DNA of 64,000 bases, taken from assembly GCF_030123325.1 (NCBI RefSeq), contig NZ_CP126106.1, positions 2,074,001 to 2,138,000 of the forward strand. The letters run 5' to 3'. Below are positions 50,387-57,932 of the stretch, one piece after another. Position 1 is the stretch's first letter. Each line of letters begins with the position of its first letter. Source of the DNA: Peribacillus simplex. Its GTDB lineage: Bacteria; Bacillota; Bacilli; Bacillales; DSM-1321. The notes below the pieces were generated by a model. It had not been told where the DNA came from and did not search any database. It saw nothing but the letters and a program-made list of their open reading frames with translations. Both the position numbers and the translations under genes were made by a program.

Positions 50387-50425
50387 ACGGAAGCTGCGCG
50401 GAAAACGCGGCTTCCGTTCTTTCTT
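50387..50425 (+). terminator. GC-rich terminator after the dinB-like gene
   Basis: ACGGAAGC-GCGC...GCG-GCTTCCGT then TTCTTTCTTT. It has the same composition as the gene and was acquired with it. Confidence 0.85.
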
Positions 50426-50640
50426 TATGGCAGCCTTCCCGCCCCGTTCATAGACTGATATGAAGAGAGGACAAGACGGGTTGAAAAAAGCAGCAGCGAT
50501 TGGTTGCAGACTGGATTTTGTCTAAAAATGAAAAGCAAATAATAATCTCAAACAAGAAAAAATCAAGGCCTCTTCGTTAAGCTAACGAAGAACGAGAGCT
50601 CAATACATCATACGAATGACAATAAGGATTGGTGGTTATT

Positions 50641-50760
50641 CCGCAAAAGGGCGCGATTCTTTAATAAGAATCGCTTTTCTTAATGAACTAACGGGTGCGT
50701 TAGTTCTATAAGAAGGATCCCCTTTTCTTTTTGCAGCTAAAAGGGCAGATTTATTCAACT
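50641..50760 (+). repeat. Modular repeat, compound copy
   Basis: AAAAGGGCGCGATTCTTTAA and TAAGAATCGCTTTTCTTAATG; then AACTAACGGGTGCGTTAGTT CTATAAGAAGGATCC CCTTTTC; then CTAAAAGGGCAGATTTATTC. GCGATTC/GAATCGC is a third stem class. Confidence 0.8.
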
Positions 50761-50882
50761 AGGTTTATGATAGACTATAGATATCAATTGGATTTTTTTT
50801 CAAGGGGAGAATATATGAAATTTTGCGTAAATATCTCTATATAAATTGGCTATATTATCAGCTTATAGTAGGAGGTTCAAAA

Positions 50883-51044
50883 GTGGAATTATTATTTGGT
50901 ATAACTATTGCAAATATTTTAATTGGATTTGTTCTGGCTTATATAACAAGAAATATGGAAAGTAAAAAAAGTACCAAAATTCAATCTTCAGTTTGGGGGA
51001 TAATGTGTATAATTCTTATATTATGGTGGATATTTACTAAATGA
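50883..51044 (+). CDS. Small membrane protein (53 aa)
   Basis: GTG 50883 with AGGAGG 7 bases upstream, preferred over the ATG at 50823. Two hydrophobic segments, MELLFGITIANILIGFVLAYI and VWGIMCIILILWWIFTK, flank a short basic loop (TRNMESKKSTKIQ). It is a single gene between two modular repeats. No family recognised. Confidence 0.6.
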   Translation: MELLFGITIANILIGFVLAYITRNMESKKSTKIQSSVWGIMCIILILWWIFTK

Positions 51045-51101
51045 ATAAATGGGATATAGGAGTAGCATAAGAGAAAGTTGCCACCACTTTTTTTATTATT
51101 T

Positions 51102-51181
51102 AACTAAAGGGTGTGTTAGCTGAAGATCAGAGCTGTCTTTAAGGCGGCTTTTTCTTATGGCACTAACGGGGCAGGATAGTT
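51102..51181 (+). repeat. Modular repeat, complete, GAGCTGTC hairpin class
   Basis: AACTAAAGGGTGTGTTAG, hairpin AGAGCTGTC/AAGGCGGCTT with T tract, right arm GCACTAACGGGGCAGGATAGTT. Confidence 0.85.
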
Positions 51182-51270
51182 CCATAAGGAATACTGTTAA
51201 GTGACATTAAATTTAAAACATAATAAAGTTGTTTAAAAACGTCAGTCATGTTATTCCATTAAAGGGCCAT
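51162..51270 (+). repeat. 109-bp direct duplication, copy 2
   Basis: Identical as read to 49508-49616, 1654 bp away, starting inside the right arm. Flanking sequence differs on both sides. Confidence 0.85.
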
Positions 51271-51328
51271 ATTGTTGAACAACACCTAGATGTCTAGGTT
51301 AAAGTTTAGGAGAGATTGTGAAACTTTG

Positions 51329-51352
51329 TACTTAAAGTAACGGAGCAGGTTA
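51329..51352 (+). repeat. Minimal repeat: left end fused to right end
   Basis: GTACTTAAAGTAACGGAGCAGGTTAC. The usual left-flanking GTACTTAAA runs straight into the right-arm ending GAGCAGGTTA, with no hairpin between. Confidence 0.6.
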
Positions 51353-51530
51353 CTAAAAAAAGGATAACTGTAGTATAGTGTGGAAGTTAGAAGATGGAAC
51401 ATATCTAATAATAGCATGGGAGTTACGACTAAAGTCTTATATTTTATAAGTCTATAACTGTATTTACGGCTTAGTAAATCTTTGATACGCTTTTGATGGA
51501 AATAATTTCTTGTCTAAAGGAGATATCAAT

Positions 51531-51701
51531 GTGAAGAAAATATTATTTGCAGTAGCATCATTCGTAATTATAGTAAGTATAGTCCTTAAATTTGGAATAT
51601 CAGATGAATCAGAATATAAAATGTGTTTAGGGGCACAGGGAATTTCGAACACAATTGCCAAAGTATTTGGTGACGAAACAACTAATGCTTGTAATGAATA
51701 A
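51531..51701 (+). CDS. Small secreted or anchored protein (56 aa)
   Basis: GTG 51531 with AAAGGAGA 9 bases upstream (ATG 51510 in frame lacks an SD). MKKILFAVASFVIIVSIVLK is a signal-anchor or signal peptide. The outer part has two cysteines (YKMCLGAQGISNTI, TTNACNE) that could form one disulfide. No family recognised. Bracketed by modular repeats. Confidence 0.6.
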   Translation: MKKILFAVASFVIIVSIVLKFGISDESEYKMCLGAQGISNTIAKVFGDETTNACNE

Positions 51702-51756
51702 AAATTGGTTATTTTTTCAAGTCGATTAACAGAAAAAATAAAAATTCTTTGTTCAA

Positions 51757-51802
51757 CAAACGGGCGCGATTCTTTAATAAGAATCGCTTTTCTTAATGAA
51801 CT
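51757..51802 (+). repeat. Modular repeat, GCGATTC unit and left arm cut by an IS
   Basis: AAACGGGCGCGATTCTTTAA, TAAGAATCGCTTTTCTTAATG then AACT at 51799-51802. The arm resumes at 53575 as CTAACGGGTGCGTTAGTT. Confidence 0.85.
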
Positions 51803-51949
51803 CCCTCAGTTTAATAGATAATGCTCACGAATACTCGCTTATTCGCAGGATTTCAAACCACATGGTATAGGTTGCTTTAGATGAACGAAAGAGATAGGAC
51901 CGTTTTGATAAGATGAGGGCAGATTGAAATAGGGGATCTGTTAAAAATC

Positions 51950-52180
51950 CCATATTATTACATATACTGCACGTATTCTCCACGCTGCCCCTGGAGGCTT
52001 TCCCTCCCATGTCTCAACGGGTCATAATCCTATGCCCTTTCATTCCTTCGTCATGCCTATCCAAGGGGTGAAGGCCGGTTTTGCTAACAGAACGGGTCAT
52101 TGCCCTTTTGTTCATTACATCCAGTACTTCGTGCTTTCTTTGAAATCCTACGGATAAGCCAACTTTCGTTATATAACAAT
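51950..52180 (-). ncRNA. Candidate bridge/seek RNA of IS-B2
   Basis: On the + strand GTTCATT (52110-52116) corresponds to an RNA AAUGAAC complementary to the right flank GTTCATT. CTAACAG (52084-52090) matches the left flank CTAACGG with one U-G wobble. The downstream GAGACATGGGAGGG (minus) is conserved in IS-B1 and IS-D. Confidence 0.5.
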
Positions 52181-52192
52181 GTGAATGTAAAT

Positions 52193-53467
52193 TTACGCTG
52201 CTAGTTGTTCAATTGAGAAGATCATTTCCGGTTTATAGGCAGAGCCATTACGAGCTATCCCTACTAGGACACGGGCGAGTTTTCCACAAAGTTTCATGAT
52301 GGATTTCATTTTCTTAATCTTCTTCACTTTAACATTATTCGAGTGTAGGGCTTTAAACTCAGGGTTATTCATCACCAGACTCATGGTCGCAAGGAAGATG
52401 TAACGCCGCAGGCGTGATCTTCCACGTTTGGAAAGAACAATTTGGCCTTTCCACTTCCCAGAGCTTGCTTCAGCGAGATGCAATCCTGCATGACGAAGGA
52501 GCGCATTCCCGTGAGCGAACCCACTCAAATCTCCAGCTTCTCCTAAGATTCCCGCTAGTGAAATCTCGCTGATTCCTTTAATGGCAAGTATTTGCTTAAC
52601 GAATGGAATCTGTTCCAAGACGTTTGTGACTTCTTGCGTCACTCTTTCGAGTTGGGATGAAGCGAGATCATATTCCTCTAATAACTGTCCCAAATGAAGT
52701 TTATACGCATCAAGGGCTTGTTTCGTACCAATTGAACGCTTGGCCAATACAAGCAGGGAACGGGCTTTTTTATGCCCGGAATGTCGCTTCATACATGATT
52801 TCCATCCGGTTACGATATCTTGAGGCTGTAAGGAACATAATTCAGCTGGGGTAGGAAAGAGGCGTAGGGTTGCGATTGCCCCTTTACATGATACGTCTTT
52901 AAACACTTGCCGGAGCTCGGGAAAGACAACATCCACCCAGCGATTAATTTGGTTGATGGAGCTAACAAGACGCTTAACGATCACATCTCGGTTAGCCATA
53001 AGGACACGAAGTTTTTCAAATGATTCTGAAGTGGAACGAACGAAGGCATAGTAGCCATTCTTCACCATATCAGCGATGACAAGGGCATCTTTTTTATCAC
53101 TTTTGGATTGCGTATTATCACGATTTTCTTTGTTTCTTTTGACATGGTGAGGATTGACGGTGACGACATCCATGTTTTGTTTGACTAGCCACTTTGAAAG
53201 GTTTATCCAATAATGGCCGGTAGGTTCCATTCCGACTATCGTTGTGTCTAGATTTTTCATTTGTTTTAGTTCCTGGATCCAGTTTAGTAAGCTAGTAAAA
53301 CCCTCCTCGTTATTTTCAAAAGAAAGGGGTTTCCCGACCACAATGCCCCGAAAGTTTACAGCACGGGCCACGTGTACGTGTTGGGCAATATCCACACCAA
53401 CAACTAGATGTTGATCCGTAATTCTCTCAATTAGTTGATTTTGTTTGTTTTGCATTTTAAAATTCAT
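52193..53467 (-). CDS. IS1111-type transposase (424 aa)
   Basis: Intact. DEDD residues: VVGVDIAQHVHVARA, VGMEPTGHYWIN, SDKKDALVIADMV. The C-terminal part is AIKGISEISLAGILGEAGDL, AGLHLAEASSGKWKGQIVLS and KRGRSRLRRYIFLATM. RBS AAGGAGGAAG before ATG 53467 (minus). The protein is identical to that at 59121-60395 and about the same as the broken copy at 32724. Confidence 0.95.
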   Translation of the reverse strand: MNFKMQNKQNQLIERITDQHLVVGVDIAQHVHVARAVNFRGIVVGKPLSFENNEEGFTSLLNWIQELKQMKNLDTTIVGMEPTGHYWINLSKWLVKQNMDVVTVNPHHVKRNKENRDNTQSKSDKKDALVIADMVKNGYYAFVRSTSESFEKLRVLMANRDVIVKRLVSSINQINRWVDVVFPELRQVFKDVSCKGAIATLRLFPTPAELCSLQPQDIVTGWKSCMKRHSGHKKARSLLVLAKRSIGTKQALDAYKLHLGQLLEEYDLASSQLERVTQEVTNVLEQIPFVKQILAIKGISEISLAGILGEAGDLSGFAHGNALLRHAGLHLAEASSGKWKGQIVLSKRGRSRLRRYIFLATMSLVMNNPEFKALHSNNVKVKKIKKMKSIMKLCGKLARVLVGIARNGSAYKPEMIFSIEQLAA

Positions 53468-53574
53468 AGTAGGGCTTCCTCCTTAAGATTTTGAGTTAGA
53501 TTGGTCTCTATACTCGTATCTTACTGAGGGGCTCTATTTTTTTCAAACCTGATATTTAACGATCTACAGGAATG

Positions 53575-53697
53575 CTAACGGGTGCGTTAGTTCATTAAGG
53601 ATCAAAAAAATGATCTTTTTTATAAAAGAATAATCCAATTAAATAGTATAAGGGCATGTATTGATTAATCTTTTTTCAAAACATGCCCTTTCTATTT
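53575..53697 (+). repeat. Modular repeat, remainder with GGGCATGT hairpin
   Basis: CTAACGGGTGCGTTAGTTC, ATTAAGGATC, the TTTTATAAAAGAATAATCC block, hairpin AAGGGCATGT/ACATGCCCTT with loop ATTGATTAATCTTTTTTCAA, then TTTCTATTT. A near copy of 12607-12720. Confidence 0.8.
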
Positions 53698-53732
53698 ATG
53701 CTGAAGAAACACCCTGTACTTACAGCAACAAA

Positions 53733-54770
53733 CTATTTATTCTTACGTATACCTTCTAAAATGACATGTTTAAGTTCCGATGGGGAATCAGATCGAATCG
53801 CAATTTTTGAATATTCTTTTTGAATTCCCATGAACAGAGTAACTTTCACTGGTTTTTTTATGTATAAAATCATGTCCGGATAGACCTTAGCGAAATCGTG
53901 TACGATAAAATCTATTGTATCTTTCGGTATTTTCTTCTCTAGGATTTCAGGGTCCTCAATAATCAATTCAATGTTTTCAAATTGAATTTCGGCACGTTTT
54001 AACAATCCTAAAGAAATAAACATGGTCTGGTCATTCATATAAAGTGGATTTAATCGAGTTGTTTGAATATCTGCTAGGAAATAAACGACAGAGTAAATAT
54101 TAAGAACCAACAATATTAGTGAGAGGATCGTCGATTTTTCATGAAGCCACAAGTGAATTCCTAACGTTTCAATCACAATCGCATGAATCATCATAATTTG
54201 AAAAGCAATGTAACTAGAATTTTTATAAAGAGTCATGCCAGGAGGTGGCGTCTTTTTCCAGCTGAAAAATGCATAATAAAGCATTAAAGCTTCTGAGCAA
54301 ATCATATGAATAATTGGATTTTTCTTCACATACAAATTAACAGCTTGTGGAAAAGAAAAAATGACAGGCAAATTGCTAGATGAAACTTTCCCCACGATTT
54401 TTGGTAAATAACGTACAAACGTAACGATCAGTAAAACTTCAAAAACGATTAAAGCTGCTTCAATCGCAATTCCTGCCCAAGTAACTGCGGCGAAAGGTTC
54501 CAGGAGGTCATTAGGGATCAGAAATCTCGCTAAAAAACATCCCGTTGCTGAAAGAAGTATCCCCATTTTAATTGTAAATTTTCGCTTATATAACATAAAA
54601 AGTATAGGTAACAGAATCACTAAATCTAATAGCGAGCCTAAAACGATTCCATTAGTTTCTGCTGGTAATATACCATTGCCCACATTTGTGTTATATATAG
54701 CGAAGTTACTACATAGGATCAATCCAATCATTAATAACCAAACGCTTTTACCTTTTTTTATCAGAACCAT
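53733..54770 (-). CDS. Large membrane protein (345 aa), unknown family
   Basis: About eight hydrophobic helices occupy residues 10-250, followed by a ~95-residue soluble C-terminal domain (LKRAEIQFENIELIIEDPEI, EKKIPKDTIDFIVHDF, YIKKPVKVTLFMGIQKEYSK). It overlaps the stop of the MarR gene (TAATG) and has AAGGAG upstream, so it is co-translated with the regulator. I do not recognise the family; the C-terminal part looks PH-like (bacterial membrane-protein PH/DUF). Probably the target of the MarR protein. Confidence 0.7.
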   Translation of the reverse strand: MVLIKKGKSVWLLMIGLILCSNFAIYNTNVGNGILPAETNGIVLGSLLDLVILLPILFMLYKRKFTIKMGILLSATGCFLARFLIPNDLLEPFAAVTWAGIAIEAALIVFEVLLIVTFVRYLPKIVGKVSSSNLPVIFSFPQAVNLYVKKNPIIHMICSEALMLYYAFFSWKKTPPPGMTLYKNSSYIAFQIMMIHAIVIETLGIHLWLHEKSTILSLILLVLNIYSVVYFLADIQTTRLNPLYMNDQTMFISLGLLKRAEIQFENIELIIEDPEILEKKIPKDTIDFIVHDFAKVYPDMILYIKKPVKVTLFMGIQKEYSKIAIRSDSPSELKHVILEGIRKNK

Positions 54771-55198
54771 TAGCTGTTCTCCTTCACAATAACGTGTAGT
54801 TTTTCTAGTATGTTCGTAAACTGTTTCAAATCTTCTAGAGACAACTGTCCATAAACCTCTTTATTAATTTCATCTTCCAAAGAGGCTAAATCGTTGAAAT
54901 ATTGATTGGCTTTATCAGCTAGATTCAAGACAATTTCACGACGGTTCTTCGGATTAATAAACCGTTCAACATAACCTTTATTTTCCAATTTATTTAGTAT
55001 TTGACTTACTGCACTTGTTGAAACATTTAACTTATCTGCTAAATTTTTTGTTGAGGTAACACCTATTTTTATTAATTCCAGTAACAATACTTGCTTTGCT
55101 GTTAGTTGATTATCAATCTTGTTCTCAAATTTTTTTGCTAGTTGGATATTTAATTTGTTTTGTAAAACGTTAATTTGATTAATATAATTATTTTTCAT
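54770..55198 (-). CDS. MarR-family transcriptional regulator (142 aa)
   Basis: Winged helix: QLTAKQVLLLELIKIGVTST, KNLADKLNVSTSAVSQILNK, LENKGYVERFINPKNRREIV. N- and C-terminal dimer helices are present. ATG 55198 is preferred to the in-frame GTG 55213, which lies inside the GAGGTG SD. It is the first gene of a two-gene minus-strand operon. A 13-nt palindrome just upstream is its likely operator. Confidence 0.88.
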   Translation of the reverse strand: MKNNYINQINVLQNKLNIQLAKKFENKIDNQLTAKQVLLLELIKIGVTSTKNLADKLNVSTSAVSQILNKLENKGYVERFINPKNRREIVLNLADKANQYFNDLASLEDEINKEVYGQLSLEDLKQFTNILEKLHVIVKENS

Positions 55199-55217
55199 TT
55201 TAAATAATAACACCTCA

Positions 55218-55230
55218 CTTAATAATTAAG
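55218..55230. promoter_or_regulatory. Probable MarR operator
   Basis: CTTAATAATTAAG, a perfect palindrome, 20 bp before the marR start, next to a second CTTAA half site (55235-55239). Confidence 0.5.
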
Positions 55231-55410
55231 ATGACTTAACTATAAAGTCCGTTTAATAAAATGTAAATAAAAAAATGAGTATCCTTTTTACTGAGAATGA
55301 CGTTTTTTAAAACTGAATGATTAGTAAAAATAGATTAAAACAAACGTTTTTTGGAAATTATTTTTTAAATATAAAAATCTGCATAAACGAGAAAAACGGA
55401 AAGTGAACGA

Positions 55411-55439
55411 GCCCTTGTGTACAAAGGGCCTGTTTTTTG
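55411..55439 (+). terminator. Terminator-like hairpin
   Basis: GCCCTTGT-GT-ACAAAGGGC then CTGTTTTTTGT. No + strand gene precedes it directly, so it may be a relic. Confidence 0.6.
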
Positions 55440-55516
55440 TAGGTTCCTTAAAGTCACATTATGGTAACTAAGTTTTTACATATCTGTTTGGTCATTAAAG
55501 AGTAGTTTTAAAATAA

Positions 55517-55549
55517 AGTCGTACCATTTTGAATAAAGTTTAATCGTTT
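55517..55549 (+). repeat. Tandem 20-bp repeat array, 2 degenerate units
   Basis: AGTCGTACCATTTT (55517) and AGTTTAATCGTTT (55537), 20 bp apart. It is related to the arrays at 7271 and 43755. Confidence 0.6.
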
Positions 55550-55561
55550 ATAATAATGATA

Positions 55562-55619
55562 AACCGAAATCAATACTTGATTTTGGTTTTCCTTAATGAA
55601 CTAAAGGGGCAGGATAGTT
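55562..55619 (+). repeat. Modular repeat, AACCGAAATCA hairpin and right arm
   Basis: AACCGAAATCA-ATAC-TTGATTTTGGTT with TTCC, then AATGAACTAAAGGGGCAGGATAGTT. This is another stem class; no left arm. Confidence 0.7.
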
Positions 55620-55694
55620 GCATAACGGGTCTGGAAAATATAGGTTAGTAAAGTTATATTCTTAAACATAAACTGAATTCACCGGAGGGGAAAT

Positions 55695-55832
55695 ATGGAA
55701 TTGTTTATTGGAATAGCTCTTATACTTATTGTATTTTTTTCATCAAGTATTATTGAAAAAAGATTAAAGAATATAGAAAAACAAAACAATCGTGTAATAG
55801 AAATTTTAGAAGAAATTAGAGATAAGAAATAA
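55695..55832 (+). CDS. Small membrane protein with charged coiled tail (45 aa)
   Basis: ATG 55695 follows GGAGGGG. One helix (LFIGIALILIVFFSSSII) then an amphipathic charged tail (EKRLKNIEKQNNRVIEILEE). It is well formed: strong RBS, one TM, stop. It is a single gene between modular repeats, like several others here. Function unknown. Confidence 0.6.
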   Translation: MELFIGIALILIVFFSSSIIEKRLKNIEKQNNRVIEILEEIRDKK

Positions 55833-55842
55833 ACGTTCTTTA

Positions 55843-55869
55843 ACTAACAGGTTTCTCTTATGGAACTAA
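55843..55869 (+). repeat. Modular repeat without hairpin, cut by an IS
   Basis: AACTAACAGGTTTCTCTTAT then GGAACTAA; the right arm resumes at 57489 as AACGGGGCAGTTTAGTT. AA is common to both junctions. Confidence 0.75.
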
Positions 55870-56003
55870 ACCAGCTAATAGTTTGTCAATATTTTTCATT
55901 AAAAACTAAAAATCCTTCATGCTATACTAAAAAAGGGTATACCTAATAACCCTCCATTTTCTTATAATTGGAAGGTTTTGTGTTATTTAGTTAGATATAG
56001 GTT

Positions 56004-57239
56004 TTATGCTATATCTCGGAAAGTCGTTTTGCTTTTTAACAGGGCAAAAATCCAATGTAAGAGCTTGTTAACACATGCGATTACAGCTACTTTAAAAGGC
56101 TTTCCTTCTTCACGCTTCTTGTCGTAAAACTCACGCATTCTTTTGTTGCGAGGGATGACTTCATTAGTCGTTTTCTTCTTGCGACAATCACGGATAGCAC
56201 AACGAACTGCCATATATAAGGCATGGCGAAGTCTGCTAGATCCTCGTTTTGTGATCCGATTCTTGGTGGCAGTAAACTTACCAGATTCGAATACACTAGG
56301 ATCAATTCCAGCGAAAGCTACAAGCTTCTTAGGATTGTTAAATCGATCTATCTCACCAATTTCAGAAATAATCGTTGCCGCGATCTTTTCTCCGATACCT
56401 GGGATAGATTTGATGATATTATATTCTTCAACTTCTTTTGCGAGAGCATCTATCTCTGTCTCTAACTTGGATAGGTGCTCTTTGTATTGAAGAATGATGT
56501 TTATAAATATACTAAGACTCAAAATATGACTCTGATACAAAGTCTTTTCAAACGGATTTCGGTTTGCTGCAGCTTTGAGTTCAATAGATTTTTCATTAGC
56601 CCATCTGTATGAGCGACTTTTACATAATTGAGCGATTTTGTCAGCTATTGTTTCTAAACTTGCCTCTAATATGTCTTCAGATGAGGGAAACTCTGAAAGA
56701 GTTAAGAGTGATACTACTGAATATAAGTCACCGAAAACCCCTCTATATTCGGGGAAGACTTGGTCCAAAATGGCTTGAAATTGTAGCTTTGTTTGGATCA
56801 ATACGCCAGTTATATTCTCGTGCTGTCTTGTAAGATTCCGAAGGTTTAATAGTTGAACTCCACGTTTTTTATATGGCTCTAGGTCTTCTTTATAAAACAG
56901 CTCGCAGAGATGGTAAGCATCAACCGCATCTGTCTTTACTTTCCTAAGACTTGAACTTTTAGCCTTATAAGAAATCAGTGGATTAATGATGATCAATAAA
57001 TACCCACGGTCCTCCAAGTATTGAACAACAGAGGAATGATAATGTCCTGTTGCTTCAAGGATGAGAGGTGGTTTCTTACCTGTTTCTCTCTTTACTTCAT
57101 CCAGAAATTTTTCAAGTAAACCAAGACCCTCAACAGTATGAGAAACTTTAAAACTCTTACGATATGGTTTGCCTTTATCTAAAAATGCCTGAACTTGACT
57201 TTCCCCTTTTGAAACATCCAGACCAATGACTGGATTCAT
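56004..57239 (-). CDS. IS110-family transposase (411 aa)
   Basis: Intact. DEDD: VIGLDVSKGESQVQAFL, LILEATGHYHSS, LRKVKTDAVDAYHLCEL. C-terminal: IPGIGEKIAATIISEIGEID, AGIDPSVFESGKFTATKNRI and KRGSSRLRHALYMAVR. It carries an 11-residue insertion (KKTTNEVIPRN) relative to the 400-aa IS-A1 protein. RBS AGGAGGAG before ATG 57239 (minus). Confidence 0.93.
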   Translation of the reverse strand: MNPVIGLDVSKGESQVQAFLDKGKPYRKSFKVSHTVEGLGLLEKFLDEVKRETGKKPPLILEATGHYHSSVVQYLEDRGYLLIIINPLISYKAKSSSLRKVKTDAVDAYHLCELFYKEDLEPYKKRGVQLLNLRNLTRQHENITGVLIQTKLQFQAILDQVFPEYRGVFGDLYSVVSLLTLSEFPSSEDILEASLETIADKIAQLCKSRSYRWANEKSIELKAAANRNPFEKTLYQSHILSLSIFINIILQYKEHLSKLETEIDALAKEVEEYNIIKSIPGIGEKIAATIISEIGEIDRFNNPKKLVAFAGIDPSVFESGKFTATKNRITKRGSSRLRHALYMAVRCAIRDCRKKKTTNEVIPRNKRMREFYDKKREEGKPFKVAVIACVNKLLHWIFALLKSKTTFRDIA

Positions 57240-57244
57240 TCAAA

Positions 57245-57480
57245 CTCCTCCTCCTAAACTAATAATTTGCCAGTACCCCTAATTCCTCCATGCAGTGTCA
57301 CAGCTTCGCTTGTTATACGAGATCTAAGTCCCAACCAGCCTCAATCATGTTTCTACAAGTAGGGGGGCGAACGGTTTAGTTGACGGGGTCAAAGCCCCAT
57401 GGGCAGTTACGTTCTACCCTGGCTACTGTTATAGTAAAACCAAATAAAAAATGGTCAACCAGAAATATCTGGCTGACCTT
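57245..57480 (-). ncRNA. Candidate bridge/seek RNA of IS-A2
   Basis: On the + strand GGGCAGTT (57401-57408) equals the flank GGGCAGTT at 57493-57500. GTTTAGTT (57374-57381) corresponds to an RNA AACUAA complementary to the other flank TTAGTT. It is conserved with the IS-A1 end except exactly in these guide-like segments. Confidence 0.6.
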
Positions 57481-57488
57481 ATAATACG

Positions 57489-57514
57489 AACGGGGCAGTT
57501 TAGTTGAATAAGGA
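57489..57514 (+). repeat. Modular repeat, right arm after IS-A2
   Basis: AACGGGGCAGTTTAGTTGAA followed by TAAGG. Confidence 0.8.
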
Positions 57515-57544
57515 TTCGTATTATTTTTTTAAATGAATACCTTG

Positions 57545-57559
57545 TATTATAAAGTAATA
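57545..57559. promoter_or_regulatory. Possible PadR operator
   Basis: TATTA-TAAAG-TAATA upstream of the padR gene; related half sites (ATTATATTAATA) follow. Confidence 0.35.
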
Positions 57560-57590
57560 TAGATTATATTAATACCAGGAGGTGGAAAAA

Positions 57591-57932
57591 ATGGAAGTAA
57601 ATAAGGAAGTGTTAAAAGGTCATATAGACACACTGATCCTTTCACTTTTACATAACAGAGATATGTATGGTTATGAATTAGCCAAAATCGTTCGAGAAAA
57701 AAGTGATGACCAATTTGAATTAAAAGAAGGTACGCTTTATCTGTCTTTAAAGAGATTAGAAAAGAATAAATGGATTTCTTCATACTGGGGGGATGAGCAA
57801 GGACCAGGAGGAAGAAGAAAATATTACAAACTTACATCAATGGGGGAAGAAGGATTTGAAGAAAAGCGTTTGGAATGGGAATTTGTTAGAGATGTGATTG
57901 ATTCGTTTTTAGATGGGGGGAGAAAAAGATGA
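57591..57932 (+). CDS. PadR-family transcriptional regulator (113 aa)
   Basis: Winged helix with VLKGHIDTLILSLLHNRDMY, GYELAKIVREKSDDQFELKE, GTLYLSLKRLEKNKWISSYW and GGRRKYYKLTSMGEEGFEE. ATG 57591 has AGGAGGTGG upstream; an in-frame GTG at 57582 lies within that SD. The gene overlaps the next by 4 nt. This pairing of PadR with a permease-prefix-domain membrane protein is common in Firmicutes and typically senses cell-envelope compounds. Confidence 0.92.
   Translation: MEVNKEVLKGHIDTLILSLLHNRDMYGYELAKIVREKSDDQFELKEGTLYLSLKRLEKNKWISSYWGDEQGPGGRRKYYKLTSMGEEGFEEKRLEWEFVRDVIDSFLDGGRKR

Larger units (their letters stand above)
51801..53574 (-). mobile_element. IS1111-group element (IS-B2), 1774 bp
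   Basis: Inserted between GAACT and CTAACGGGTGCG, with CT at both junctions. In transposase orientation it begins CATTCCTGTAG and ends CTGAGGGAG. Same length and, apart from about one base, identical to IS-B3 at 58729-60502, which indicates very recent transposition. Confidence 0.88.
55870..57488 (-). mobile_element. IS110-group element (IS-A2), 1.62 kb
   Basis: Relative of IS-A1. In transposase orientation it begins CGTATTATAAGG and ends TATTAGCTGGT, as does IS-A1. It is inserted in the right arm in the reverse sense of IS-A1, at the palindromically equivalent position (CCGTT/AG). Confidence 0.82.

Noticed and set aside
49850..50458. Long +2 frame ORF (202 aa) over the GC-rich DinB gene
   Set aside because: It is a composition shadow. 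Its translation is Arg/Pro/Gly-rich without any family, while the DinB frame has conserved histidines and an SD.
51825..52010. 61-aa minus ORF beginning MGGKASRG inside IS-B2 (and its twin at 58753)
   Set aside because: It lies in the conserved noncoding end that is better explained as guide RNA. It is not preserved in IS-B1 or IS-D.
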